Shown in pieces: positions 6,652-14,826 of a DNA stretch of 19,146 bases. The stretch lies in the NCBI GenBank assembly GCA_039920865.1, contig JBDSCZ010000052.1, forward strand, positions 1 through 19,146, in the 5' to 3' direction. A program made the position numbers and the translations under genes. Origin of the DNA: AVCC01 sp039920865. Lineage in GTDB: Bacteria > Pseudomonadota > Gammaproteobacteria > Burkholderiales > Burkholderiaceae_D. A model generated the notes under the pieces. That model ran no database searches. It was not told where the DNA came from and saw only the letters and a list, made by a program, of their open reading frames with translations. The stretch's first letter is position 1. Every line of letters begins with the position of its first letter.

Positions 6652-8250
6652 TCACTGTTTCCCGGTGGTATTACGCAACTTGAAGCGCTGGATTTTTCCG
6701 GTGGCGGTCTTCGGCAAGGCTTCGGTGAATTCGATCCAGCGCGGATATTTGTATGGCGCCAGATTAGCTTTCACATGCTGTTGCAATGCTGCTGCCAGTT
6801 CCGCATTCGGTATCAAACCGGGGCGCAGCACGACATATGCTTTCGGCTTGATCAGCCCGTCTTCGTCGAGATGGCCAACCACCGCGACTTCCAGTACCGA
6901 CGGATGCTCGGCAAGAGTGGATTCGACCTCAAACGGTGAGACATAAATACCGCCTACCTTCAACATGTCGTCGCTGCGGCCGCAATACGTAAAATAGCCG
7001 TCTTCACTTTCGATGTACTTGTCGCCACTACGCGTCCATTCGCCCAGGAAAGTGTGGCGACTTTTTTCAATGTTATTCCAGTAATGCGAGGCGCTGCTCG
7101 GCCCGCAAATTTGTAACTCTCCCATTTCGCCTTTGACGACTTCATTGCCGTCTTCGCCGATCAGCCGCACCAGATAGCCGTCGATGCGCTGGCCGGTGGT
7201 ACCGTAGCGCACCCTCCCGGGACGGTTCGACAGAAAAATATGCAGCATTTCGGTCGAGCCTATGCCATCCAGGATTTCGACACCGGTCGCCGCCATCCAG
7301 CGCTGCCCGATGTCGGCCGGCAGTGCTTCACCGGCCGAGGTGCAGCGGCGCAGCTTTAGTTCATCGCGCTGCGGCATATCCTGGCTGGCCAGCATCGTGC
7401 CATACAGGGTCGGCACGCCGTAAAATATGGTGGGCTGGTATTGGCGCAACACGCGCACGACGCTGGCCGGGGTCGGGCGCTCGGCCATCAGCACCACGGT
7501 GGCACCAACCGCAAACGGAAAGGTCAGGCCATTGCCGAGTCCGTACGCAAAGAATAGCTTGGCAGCAGAGAACACTACGTCGTCTTCCCGAATGCCCAGG
7601 ATCGGCTTGGCATACAATTCGACGGTATAGATCAGGCTACCGTGCAGATGTACGGTTCCTTTCGGTGCGCCGGTGGAACCCGATGAATACAACCAGAAAC
7701 AGGCATCGTCGCAGCCGGTCGAAACTGCCTCGAGCTGCGGCGTAGCGGCTGCCATCAGATCATCCATGCGCAGCTTGCCATGCGCATCCTGCCCCGACAC
7801 GATGATATGTTTCAAGTACGGCTGGCCATCCAGGATCGGCTTAAAACTCTCGAACAATGCCTCCGACACCACTAGCACCTGGGCTCGGCTATCGCGCAGC
7901 ATGTAGTCATAATCCTTGCTGGTAAGCATGGTATTGACCGCAACCGGCACAATCCCGGCCTTGATCGCGCCCAGGAAGGCAGTCGGAAAATCAATCGAAT
8001 CCTGCAGGCAGAGCAAGATTCTTTGCTCGATGCAAATACCGAGCTCAGTAAGCGCGCCGGCAAAACAATTCACGCGCGTTGCCAATTCGGCGTAGGTGTA
8101 ACTGCCAAGGTCATCATGCACCGCGATCTTTTGCCCCCGGCCGGCTGCAAGGTTGCGCTCGATCAGATCGGCTGCCGCATTGTAAGGATAGGGGAACGGG
8201 TTGGCAGGCAATACGGGCCGGCCAGAATTCGGATCAATTGCACACTGCAT
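6652..8250 (-). CDS. bclA: Benzoate-CoA ligase (AMP-forming)
   Basis: The enzyme activates benzoate to benzoyl-CoA with ATP and CoA (EC 6.2.1.25), the entry step of the aerobic box and anaerobic benzoyl-CoA pathways. At 532 residues it has normal family length. Adenylate-forming motifs appear in order: P-loop YSSGSTGAPKG 188-198, DGIGSTE 328-334 followed by MLHIF, which is typical of benzoate-CoA ligases, SGD 408-410, GRSDDMLKVGG 424-434 and the catalytic-lysine motif PKTATGK 513-519 (Lys519). PKTATGK also fits the PX4GK acylation motif recognised by Pat enzymes. The ATG at 8250 has a strong GGAGGG 4-5 nt upstream. It is the first gene of the transporter operon and diverges from boxR. A 2-amino- or hydroxybenzoate preference cannot be excluded. 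Confidence 0.93.
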   Translation of the reverse strand: MQCAIDPNSGRPVLPANPFPYPYNAAADLIERNLAAGRGQKIAVHDDLGSYTYAELATRVNCFAGALTELGICIEQRILLCLQDSIDFPTAFLGAIKAGIVPVAVNTMLTSKDYDYMLRDSRAQVLVVSEALFESFKPILDGQPYLKHIIVSGQDAHGKLRMDDLMAAATPQLEAVSTGCDDACFWLYSSGSTGAPKGTVHLHGSLIYTVELYAKPILGIREDDVVFSAAKLFFAYGLGNGLTFPFAVGATVVLMAERPTPASVVRVLRQYQPTIFYGVPTLYGTMLASQDMPQRDELKLRRCTSAGEALPADIGQRWMAATGVEILDGIGSTEMLHIFLSNRPGRVRYGTTGQRIDGYLVRLIGEDGNEVVKGEMGELQICGPSSASHYWNNIEKSRHTFLGEWTRSGDKYIESEDGYFTYCGRSDDMLKVGGIYVSPFEVESTLAEHPSVLEVAVVGHLDEDGLIKPKAYVVLRPGLIPNAELAAALQQHVKANLAPYKYPRWIEFTEALPKTATGKIQRFKLRNTTGKQ

Positions 8251-8346
8251 TTACCCTCCGCAGATTAAAACCAGCATTTTATTCACAATGTCATTTTATG
8301 CACTATGATTCATATGCTAGATAACAATCGGGTGTAAGTCCAGTAA

Positions 8347-8370
8347 AATATGTGCAATATATTACATATT
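8347..8370. promoter_or_regulatory. Inverted repeat with TGCA half-site in front of bclA
   Basis: AATATGT (8347-8353) and ACATATT (8364-8370) form a 7-bp inverted repeat with a 10-nt spacer. One TGCA (8353-8356) lies at the inner edge of the left arm. The site is about 100 nt upstream of the bclA start, a plausible position for a repressor operator over its promoter. Confidence 0.4.
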
Positions 8371-8475
8371 AAAAGTAACCATGTTTTTTGTTGCATGTTC
8401 CGTGGTCTGGAAGCATGATCAGCAGCAGCGATAGCCTTTCATCCTGGACCGTTTTTGATAAAATGGGCAGTATCT

Positions 8476-8494
8476 TGCAATACAGTGCATTGCA
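8476..8494. promoter_or_regulatory. Candidate BoxR operator, TGCA-N6-TGCA-N1-TGCA
   Basis: Three TGCA tetramers lie at 8476-8479, 8486-8489 and 8491-8494. The first two have the 6-nt spacing reported for BzdR operators (from memory). The cluster ends 45 nt before the boxR ATG, so it probably mediates autoregulation of boxR. Confidence 0.6.
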
Positions 8495-8539
8495 GACGCC
8501 AATATTTCTATTTAACTAACTGGATTGGGTTGCGATTAA

Positions 8540-9466
8540 ATGGATGATTTCAATATTCCGGATTTGCCGACTCCGGAGGACACCGCCAAGCTGGAAACCA
8601 ATTATCTGACCAAACTGGGTGAGCGCGTCCGCAACATCCGGGCCCAGCGCGGCATGACCCGCAAAATCCTGGCCCGCGATTCAAAAGTTTCCGAGCGTTA
8701 TCTGGCGCAACTGGAAATGGGGCAAGGCAATATCTCGATCAACCTGCTGCGCCAAATCGCGCATGCATTGGCCACGCCGCTGGCCGACCTGCTGCAGGAA
8801 CAAGACTCTCCGGTCGAACTCAAGCTGCTAAACGAATTTTTGGTGCGGCTAGATGCGCAGCAATTGCAAAGGGTATGGGAGTTGCTATTCGTCGAATTCG
8901 GCAACCTGCATGCGCAGGGCCGGCGCGAACGGATCGCGCTGATCGGCTTGCGCGGCGGCGGCAAATCAACGCTCGGACCAATGCTGGCGAAACGAATCGG
9001 GCTTCCATTCATCAAGCTGAGCCAGGAAATCGAACGCGAAGCCGGCACTTCAATGAGCGAAGTGTTTTCACTTTACGGACAATCGGGCTACCGCCGCTAT
9101 GAACGGCGCGCGCTGGAAGCGGTGATCTCCAAGTACAAGCGCGCAGTCATCGAAGTTCCGGGCGGCTTGGTGGCCGAGCCCGGCACCTTTGAATTGCTAT
9201 TGTCGTCCTGCATTGTCGCATGGCTGAAAACCTCGCCCGAAGAGCATATGGCGCGCGTCGTCGCCCAGGGCGACCACCGGCCGATGGATGACAATAGCGA
9301 GGCGATGGAGGATTTGCGACGCATCCTGCAAGGACGCGAGACGCTGTATGGCAAGGCCGACTTTACGCTCGACACTGCCGGCAAGAGCATCCAGCAAAGC
9401 CTGGAAGATCTGAACGCCGCGCTGGATTCGAATCTTGCGGCGCCCGTGCTGGTGCATGGCAGTTAA
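8540..9466 (+). CDS. boxR: BoxR/BzdR-type transcriptional repressor of benzoate degradation
   Basis: The product is 308 residues with the architecture unique to BzdR/BoxR. An XRE-type helix-turn-helix covers about 26-86 (TRKILARDSKVSERYLAQLE at 40-59 spans the helices). A linker (about 88-130) follows, then a shikimate-kinase-like domain from 131 with P-loop GLRGGGKS at 136-143. Typical shikimate kinases have Asp residues in a DSDxxIE motif; here it reads KLSQEIE (159-165), so shikimate-binding acids are gone, as expected for a domain recruited to sense benzoyl-CoA. It is the only plus-strand gene and diverges from bclA. The expected action is repression of bclA and box genes, relieved by benzoyl-CoA. 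The ATG at 8540 has no strong ribosome site, which suggests low expression. Confidence 0.94.
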   Translation: MDDFNIPDLPTPEDTAKLETNYLTKLGERVRNIRAQRGMTRKILARDSKVSERYLAQLEMGQGNISINLLRQIAHALATPLADLLQEQDSPVELKLLNEFLVRLDAQQLQRVWELLFVEFGNLHAQGRRERIALIGLRGGGKSTLGPMLAKRIGLPFIKLSQEIEREAGTSMSEVFSLYGQSGYRRYERRALEAVISKYKRAVIEVPGGLVAEPGTFELLLSSCIVAWLKTSPEEHMARVVAQGDHRPMDDNSEAMEDLRRILQGRETLYGKADFTLDTAGKSIQQSLEDLNAALDSNLAAPVLVHGS

Positions 9467-9493
9467 CAAGCATTGTTGAAATTAGCCTGGGTA

Positions 9494-9513
9494 CCCGGAG
9501 ACCCGAGTCCGGG
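9494..9513 (+). terminator. Possible stem-loop terminator after boxR
   Basis: CCCGGA (9494-9499) and TCCGGG (9508-9513) form a 6-bp stem with an 8-nt loop, 28 nt after the boxR stop. There is no T-run, so it may only be an mRNA 3' structure. The rest of the 9467-9653 gap between the converging genes shows nothing else recognisable. Confidence 0.3.
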
Positions 9514-9653
9514 CTGATGCGTTCCGCACAACGGCACATCTATTAGTGTTGAGTTTTTTCAAGCGACATAAGTGTCATCGGTAGCATGGCGCCACAACTG
9601 GTCTTCCGGATATCCGTGTAACAACCCCACTCTTTGGAATACACCATCACGTT

Positions 9654-10628
9654 TTATTCAGGAGTCGCCACCAAGCCCTGCTTCGAATATAAAACGTAGC
9701 TATCGTCGCCGCGCACCGTCACGGCCGTCAACGGTGCCCGGTCCGTGTAGGCCACGCTCCAGGTCTGGCCGTCATCCTTACTGCGGATCAGCCGGCCATC
9801 GAGCGAGGTCGCCCACAGCGATTTCCCGTTCGACACAATATGGGTAATCGATCCATCGCCTTGCGACGACACGGGCTGCCACGTTTCACCGCTGTCGGTG
9901 CTCCTGAACATCTTGCCGCCCAGACCGCCCACCAGCAACGTGTGGGCCGGCGTTGTCACGCCGGCCCACAATGAGGCATTGCTGCCAGTCTTCATGTACT
10001 GCCAACTCGCACCGTCGTCGTTGGAGCGCAATACGGCACCCTGCTCGGCGGCGATGTACAGTGCATTATTGCTACCCGGAAAAATATTCAGCAGATTCAG
10101 ATCCGCACGCTTGCGCTCCGGCGGCAGTGGCAGCGTCACCTGCGTCCATGTCTTGCCGCCATCGTGGGTACTGAGCAGCAAGGACCACAGTCCCGCAGCC
10201 CAGCCCACCTGAGCATCACGAAAATACACGGTAAACAAGGGCTGGTCGACCATGGTGTCGATATGCTGCAGCGACCATGTGTCGCCGCCATCCGTCGTGT
10301 GAATCACCGAACTGCCGTGGCCAACCGCCCAGCCGTTGCTCTGATCCACAAACGATACCGCCGTCAGGGTAAAGTCCACCGGCACTTTTTTGGCCTGACG
10401 CGGTTTTCTCCCATCATTATTGGACAGAAGCACATAGCCATGCTCGCCCACGGCGACCGTGTGATTCCCGGTTTTGGCAATATCCAGCATCATTGCGCGG
10501 CTGGCGTTGCTATCAATTCGCGCTGGCGCTACTCTGACTTCCTGCGCCAGCGTGGCGGCCGTTGTGCACAACGTTGCACCCAACAGCGCTGTCTGACACA
10601 CAAGAGTTTTCATAGTTAACTGTTGCAT
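9654..10628 (-). CDS. Ycf48/HCF136-like exported beta-propeller protein with five Asp-box repeats
   Basis: The product is 324 residues with an N-terminal signal peptide (hydrophobic 8-27, cleavage probably near AQE at 28-30). Five Asp-box (BNR) repeats of the form S/T-x-D-x-G-x-T/S-W occur at about 111-118, 153-161, 202-209, 243-250 and 283-290, which predicts a beta-propeller in the periplasm. Ycf48 in cyanobacteria assists photosystem II assembly; in proteobacteria relatives stand beside RND and DUF1329 genes, and their role is unproven. It begins 12 nt after the RND stop and ends the block. The start at 10628 is preferred over the internal Met at codon 6 because AAGGGT lies 8 nt upstream. 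It may assist assembly of the envelope complex (inference). Confidence 0.85.
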   Translation of the reverse strand: MQQLTMKTLVCQTALLGATLCTTAATLAQEVRVAPARIDSNASRAMMLDIAKTGNHTVAVGEHGYVLLSNNDGRKPRQAKKVPVDFTLTAVSFVDQSNGWAVGHGSSVIHTTDGGDTWSLQHIDTMVDQPLFTVYFRDAQVGWAAGLWSLLLSTHDGGKTWTQVTLPLPPERKRADLNLLNIFPGSNNALYIAAEQGAVLRSNDDGASWQYMKTGSNASLWAGVTTPAHTLLVGGLGGKMFRSTDSGETWQPVSSQGDGSITHIVSNGKSLWATSLDGRLIRSKDDGQTWSVAYTDRAPLTAVTVRGDDSYVLYSKQGLVATPE

Positions 10629-10640
10629 AGTGATCTACCC

Positions 10641-13010
10641 TTAATGGCACAATGCTGCGGAGACTTTTATCGGCTTGGTACGCGGAAACAGCTTTTCCAA
10701 CACTACCGCGAAAGCAGGCAGTGCGGTCATTGCCATCACCAGGTTGACCAAGAACATGAAGGCAAGCAATTTACCCATGTCGGCCTGAAATTTCAACGCA
10801 GAGAACGACCACATCGCTACGCCAATGGACAAGGTAATCGCAGTAAAGATGGTGGCGATACCGACTTCTTTTATCGATTTCTCCAACGCGATCTCAATTT
10901 GTTCACCTGCGGCCAAATGCATCTGCAATCGATTGTAGATATAAAACGCGTAATCAACACCGATGCCAACAGCCAGCACCATCACCGGCAATGTCGCCAC
11001 TGTCAAGCCGATCTGCTGTTGCTTCATGAACGCATAACCGATAAAAGTAGCGACCGTCAAAGGCAGGCAGCACGCGATGACCGCGCGGAAGTCGCGATAA
11101 GCGGCAAATACCAGCAGCACAATGGCACCATATACATACAACATCATTGGCAGCTCGGATTTTTCGACTTCATCGTTGACTGCGGCAATGACACCCGCGT
11201 TACCCGCAGCCAGCCTGATGTTCACGCCCTTGAGTTTGTTTTGATCGCGGAATTGCTTAACTGCCGCAATCACGTGGTTAATCGTTTCTGCCTTATGGTC
11301 GGTCAGATAAAGATTCGTTGCCAACATGCTGCAATCATTGGACAGAAAGCCCCGGACCCGCCCAATTTCGACTGCCAGTGCCGCATAGTTGGCGGAATCG
11401 AGCGGCACCACGAACATTTTTGGATTGCCTTCGTTGTAGCCTTCGTTGTAAATTTTAAGCTGCTCGGCAAATGAGCTGATAGACATGACCCCGGGCACAT
11501 TGCGCATGTGCGTATCAAATGATGTCTGGTAACGCCCGAAGGAAGCCCCCTCGCACGACTGTTGCGGCGCCTCCAGAATTACCGTAAGCCAGTCGAGACC
11601 CGTCGAATAATTGTCCGAGATGGATTTGGCGTCGAGGTTATAGCGGGAATTGACACGCAATTCAGGCGCGCCCGGCTGCAAAGTACCTACCAGCCGATCA
11701 TGGCTGTACCAAATGGCCCCGGACAACAATAAGAGCGTGACGCCAACAATGCTTTTGGAAATCTTCGGGTCCGCTGCCTTTGACAGAACATTCAACCAGC
11801 GAGCGCGGATCTGCTGTCGCCGCGTCGCGCCAAACGCATAGTCCTTGCCCACTTTGAGCAGCGATGCAGCAAGCGGCAGCATCAACAGATTCGTGATGAT
11901 CTTGTAACCCACACCAATGGATGCGGTTATCGCCAATTCCTTGACCATCGGAATCGGAATCAACAACAGCGTGATGAAGGAAACGAACGCCGTCACTAGT
12001 GCCAGCACACCCGGGATCAGCAGACCTTTGAAGCTCGCCCTAGTCGCATGCTCACAAGTTTTGCCTGCGGCGATGCCGCGTACGATATAGTTAATCTGTT
12101 GCACACCGTGCGACACACCGATGGCGAACACCAGGAATGGCACCAGCACAGCCAGTGGGTCCAGTCCATAGCCGAGCAAACGCAGCGTGCCAAATTGCCA
12201 TATCAACGACACTAACGAACAGCCCACCGCCAGCACAGTAAAATTCACGGAGCGGCAATACCAGTACACCGCAAGTGCTGTCAGCAGCAAGGACAATAGA
12301 CAGAACTTGATGACACCTATCGCACCGTTAGCGACAGCGCCGATTTGCTTGGCGAAGCCAATGATTTGCACTTCGAAGTTGGCATTCTCGAACTTCTTAC
12401 GGATTTGATTTTCGAGAATATCGTTATACGTTACGTAATCTACCTTATGACCCTGCGCGTCAAACTCGTTGATTTCGGCGATGATCATTGCGCTGTCCTG
12501 GCTTTTGGATACCAGGGTGCCGACGAAGCCTCCATTATTTGCCGTTTGTTGGATCTGGATGATAATTTTCGGGGTCAGTCCTGCCGGCGTCACCGTACCG
12601 GGAATCACAGGATCGGCGCGAAAACCCTCCTCCGTAATTTCATTGATAAAGGTATTGGGCGTCCAGAGAGACTGCACGCCAAGACGGTTGATATTCGGCA
12701 AGAACATGACGGCTTGTGTCAAATCATTCAGTCGCGTCAAACCTTCCTTGGTCCAAATCGTTCCTTTTCTGGCCTTGAGCACGACGTTAAGCCGGTTGGC
12801 CCCCAGTACGTCGGTGCGATATTTATTAAAGGTCTCGATGTATTCGTGCCCGCTCGGCATCTGCTTTTCAAAACCGGAATCCATGCGTAGCTGCAATGCA
12901 AACACCGACATGAGCGCTGTAAAAGCAAGCAGGAAAAGAAGGATTGGAACCCTATTGCGGAATGCGACTTCCTCAAATCGATTGAGATTGAAATACCGTT
13001 TATAGCCCAT
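10641..13010 (-). CDS. RND-superfamily (MMPL / predicted exporter) inner-membrane transporter
   Basis: The product is 789 residues with the duplicated RND plan: one helix at about 21-41, a large periplasmic loop to about 225, a helical bundle at 228-385, a helix at about 418-436, a second large loop to about 630 and a second bundle to about 775. This is the MMPL/COG1033 'predicted exporter' type rather than the 1000-residue drug-efflux type. The second half has GIGVDYAFYIYNR with Asp686, the usual proton-relay position; the equivalent spot in the first half is GVSHGVQ (Ser300-His301), with no Asp. It lies between DUF1302 and the Ycf48-like gene, in the same order of function as other envelope cassettes of this kind. 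The substrate is probably a lipid or hydrophobic metabolite, direction unknown. Confidence 0.88.
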   Translation of the reverse strand: MGYKRYFNLNRFEEVAFRNRVPILLFLLAFTALMSVFALQLRMDSGFEKQMPSGHEYIETFNKYRTDVLGANRLNVVLKARKGTIWTKEGLTRLNDLTQAVMFLPNINRLGVQSLWTPNTFINEITEEGFRADPVIPGTVTPAGLTPKIIIQIQQTANNGGFVGTLVSKSQDSAMIIAEINEFDAQGHKVDYVTYNDILENQIRKKFENANFEVQIIGFAKQIGAVANGAIGVIKFCLLSLLLTALAVYWYCRSVNFTVLAVGCSLVSLIWQFGTLRLLGYGLDPLAVLVPFLVFAIGVSHGVQQINYIVRGIAAGKTCEHATRASFKGLLIPGVLALVTAFVSFITLLLIPIPMVKELAITASIGVGYKIITNLLMLPLAASLLKVGKDYAFGATRRQQIRARWLNVLSKAADPKISKSIVGVTLLLLSGAIWYSHDRLVGTLQPGAPELRVNSRYNLDAKSISDNYSTGLDWLTVILEAPQQSCEGASFGRYQTSFDTHMRNVPGVMSISSFAEQLKIYNEGYNEGNPKMFVVPLDSANYAALAVEIGRVRGFLSNDCSMLATNLYLTDHKAETINHVIAAVKQFRDQNKLKGVNIRLAAGNAGVIAAVNDEVEKSELPMMLYVYGAIVLLVFAAYRDFRAVIACCLPLTVATFIGYAFMKQQQIGLTVATLPVMVLAVGIGVDYAFYIYNRLQMHLAAGEQIEIALEKSIKEVGIATIFTAITLSIGVAMWSFSALKFQADMGKLLAFMFLVNLVMAMTALPAFAVVLEKLFPRTKPIKVSAALCH

Positions 13011-13062
13011 AGAGATTTTGCCTGCCGCGTTGATAGTGTGGTTTTAAACCCATCCAAAAGCC

Positions 13063-13086
13063 GCACCCGTGATTGTTCACGGATGC
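13063..13086 (-). promoter_or_regulatory. Stem-loop between DUF1302 and RND genes
   Basis: CCGTGA (13067-13072) and TCACGG (13077-13082) form a perfect stem around a TTGT loop. GCA/TGC extend it to 13063-13086 past one mismatch. There is no T-run, and the whole gap is only 89 nt, so I read it as an mRNA-processing or attenuation structure rather than an operon end. Confidence 0.45.
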
Positions 13087-13099
13087 AGCCGATGTCACC

Positions 13100-14812
13100 T
13101 TAGAAGTTTCTTGAGACAGTGGCCCCGAAGAAGCTACGATCCCGTAGCGATTGGTCGAACACAGTATCGCCGCCCCAGAACTTGGCGTAGTTCACGCTGA
13201 CTTGCCAATTCGCAGGATTTTGCACGAAACTCACGATAAAGTTGGCAGACTTCGCGCCTTCCATGAAAGTCGCCATCGCATTTGGCGTATGGCCCTTGAC
13301 CGCATGGAAGAAATACACTTCCGGAATCACCTGCCACCCCGGTATCACGGTGCCGTCGTAGACCCAGCTGAAGTCAAGGTTGTAGCCATATGAGGTGGCC
13401 GATCCGACACCCGCCGGTGTACCGGCACCAGTCGCATCAGCGCGCGCGGTGGTGTCATAACCCCAGCCCCAAAGGCCTGAGGCTACTGGCACGCCTTGAT
13501 ACTGGCTCTTAAGACCTGGATAACGCGTTATGACCGCTTCAGCCAACAGCGTCGCAGTATTGGCACCCAGTAAGTTCAAGATCGGTCCATGATCGCCTGG
13601 CGTGAGACTAAGCAAGCCGGTCACAGCTAATTGATACTTTTTTGTTTCCACATAGCAGTTGCCATTCGGCAGACAGGACTGCACGCCAAGACTGGGGGTC
13701 AGTGAACTATTGCCGAATCCGGGCGCCGCCGCGTTGAGTGCCACTGGATCTCTCGGACGATAGGAAAGCTCGGTGCCAATGGCCCAGTTCCCGAGCGGGA
13801 AATTAGCGCTCACGCCATACATCTTGCGGTCTTCAAGGTAGGAATACTCGAAGCCGCTGGCCGAATTCATGGAAGTGCTCAGCACAGGGGATTTGTCATG
13901 ATAATTCATCATGTAAAAACCCAGATTGACCGGCATGTCGGGCATCTGATACCGCAAAGCTGCACCATACTGGCCACTTTTTTTTGGCGTATTGGCCGTA
14001 GGATAGCCAAACGAATCGGCACCATCGCCGACCGATGCCGTTGACCAGTAGCTACCAACCGGCGGAAAGTAATTTCTGTTCCATCCTTGCTGTACGTATG
14101 TCTCGAAACTCAACCCATGACCTAATCCTGACGTGAAGTTAACCATTGGCGCCGGCAGCACCGCTTCCTTCAGCTGAGTTCCCGGCTGCGACAATCGCAT
14201 AATGTCCACTGCATTGGTCTGATTCAATCCCCCCGGCAAGAACAGGCTCTCACCCCAGTTCAATACCTGGTTACCGACACGCACACGGGCACGTTCCTCG
14301 CCGATCGTAAAGTCTTTGCTAACCCAGAAATCGAGCAGGCGCACTTTCTGGCGTAGCTGGTCCCTTGATTGATCCGAGAATGAGCTAGTGCTACCCAGCC
14401 CGCTCAGAAAGCCGGTTGCATGGGTTGCAGAAAAATCCCTGAGCCAATTGACGCGACCCAGGAATTTGAAATCCTCAGGCATTTTTAGAAACAGTTCATG
14501 CGTACCTTTGAGGTAGGTCGTAAAACGGTCATGCTTGGCATAATTAAGGTTGCCTTGGTCGTTAAGCCCGGAGAACGCGTCGGCGCATCCTGCTGGCGCA
14601 CCGGCACCACTGGGCGGCGTCGCGGCGAAGCTACCGGCAAAACTACCGATGACACTCGAGCAGTCAGGATTGCCGGCCCTTATGCCGACGCCGGCACTTA
14701 TGGTGGAGTCGAAATTACCCGATACCGTCTCACCCTGGAAAGTAAAAGCGTTTGCGGATCCAACGCAAACTAACAGCACTGCGAACGGGATTGCCTTATA
14801 GGTCGTATACAA
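13100..14812 (-). CDS. DUF1302 family outer-membrane beta-barrel protein
   Basis: The product is 570 residues with a signal peptide (hydrophobic stretch ending SANA, then FTFQG), many alternating short strands rich in Tyr, Gly and Trp, and a C-terminal Phe after ATVSRN, the signature of an outer-membrane barrel recognised by the BAM machinery. The family is named only for its unknown function and usually sits beside a DUF1329 gene, as here. No ATG lies near the 5' end. I choose the TTG at 14812 because AAGGAG stands 7 nt upstream; a TTG at 14830 lies inside the previous stop region and has no ribosome site. It may form the outer-membrane pore of the envelope system encoded with the RND protein (inference). 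Confidence 0.85.
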   Translation of the reverse strand: MYTTYKAIPFAVLLVCVGSANAFTFQGETVSGNFDSTISAGVGIRAGNPDCSSVIGSFAGSFAATPPSGAGAPAGCADAFSGLNDQGNLNYAKHDRFTTYLKGTHELFLKMPEDFKFLGRVNWLRDFSATHATGFLSGLGSTSSFSDQSRDQLRQKVRLLDFWVSKDFTIGEERARVRVGNQVLNWGESLFLPGGLNQTNAVDIMRLSQPGTQLKEAVLPAPMVNFTSGLGHGLSFETYVQQGWNRNYFPPVGSYWSTASVGDGADSFGYPTANTPKKSGQYGAALRYQMPDMPVNLGFYMMNYHDKSPVLSTSMNSASGFEYSYLEDRKMYGVSANFPLGNWAIGTELSYRPRDPVALNAAAPGFGNSSLTPSLGVQSCLPNGNCYVETKKYQLAVTGLLSLTPGDHGPILNLLGANTATLLAEAVITRYPGLKSQYQGVPVASGLWGWGYDTTARADATGAGTPAGVGSATSYGYNLDFSWVYDGTVIPGWQVIPEVYFFHAVKGHTPNAMATFMEGAKSANFIVSFVQNPANWQVSVNYAKFWGGDTVFDQSLRDRSFFGATVSRNF

Positions 14813-14819
14813 GATTGTT

Positions 14820-14825
14820 CTCCTT
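14820..14825 (-). promoter_or_regulatory. Ribosome binding site fixing a TTG start for the DUF1302 gene
   Basis: AAGGAG on the minus strand lies 7 nt before the TTG at 14812. No ATG or GTG is in frame close by, so this site decides the start codon. Confidence 0.7.
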
Positions 14826-14826
14826 A

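Larger units (their letters stand above)
8251..8539. promoter_or_regulatory. Divergent bclA/boxR control region
   Basis: This 289-nt AT-rich gap separates the two divergent genes and must hold both promoters. TGCA tetramers occur at 8299, 8353, 8392, 8476, 8486 and 8491. BzdR of Azoarcus is known to bind TGCA repeats set in longer palindromes. The best boxR -35 candidate is TTGATA at 8455-8460, with the TGCA cluster just downstream, but no good -10 is evident. No clear sigma-70 promoter for bclA could be fixed by eye. Confidence 0.7.
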
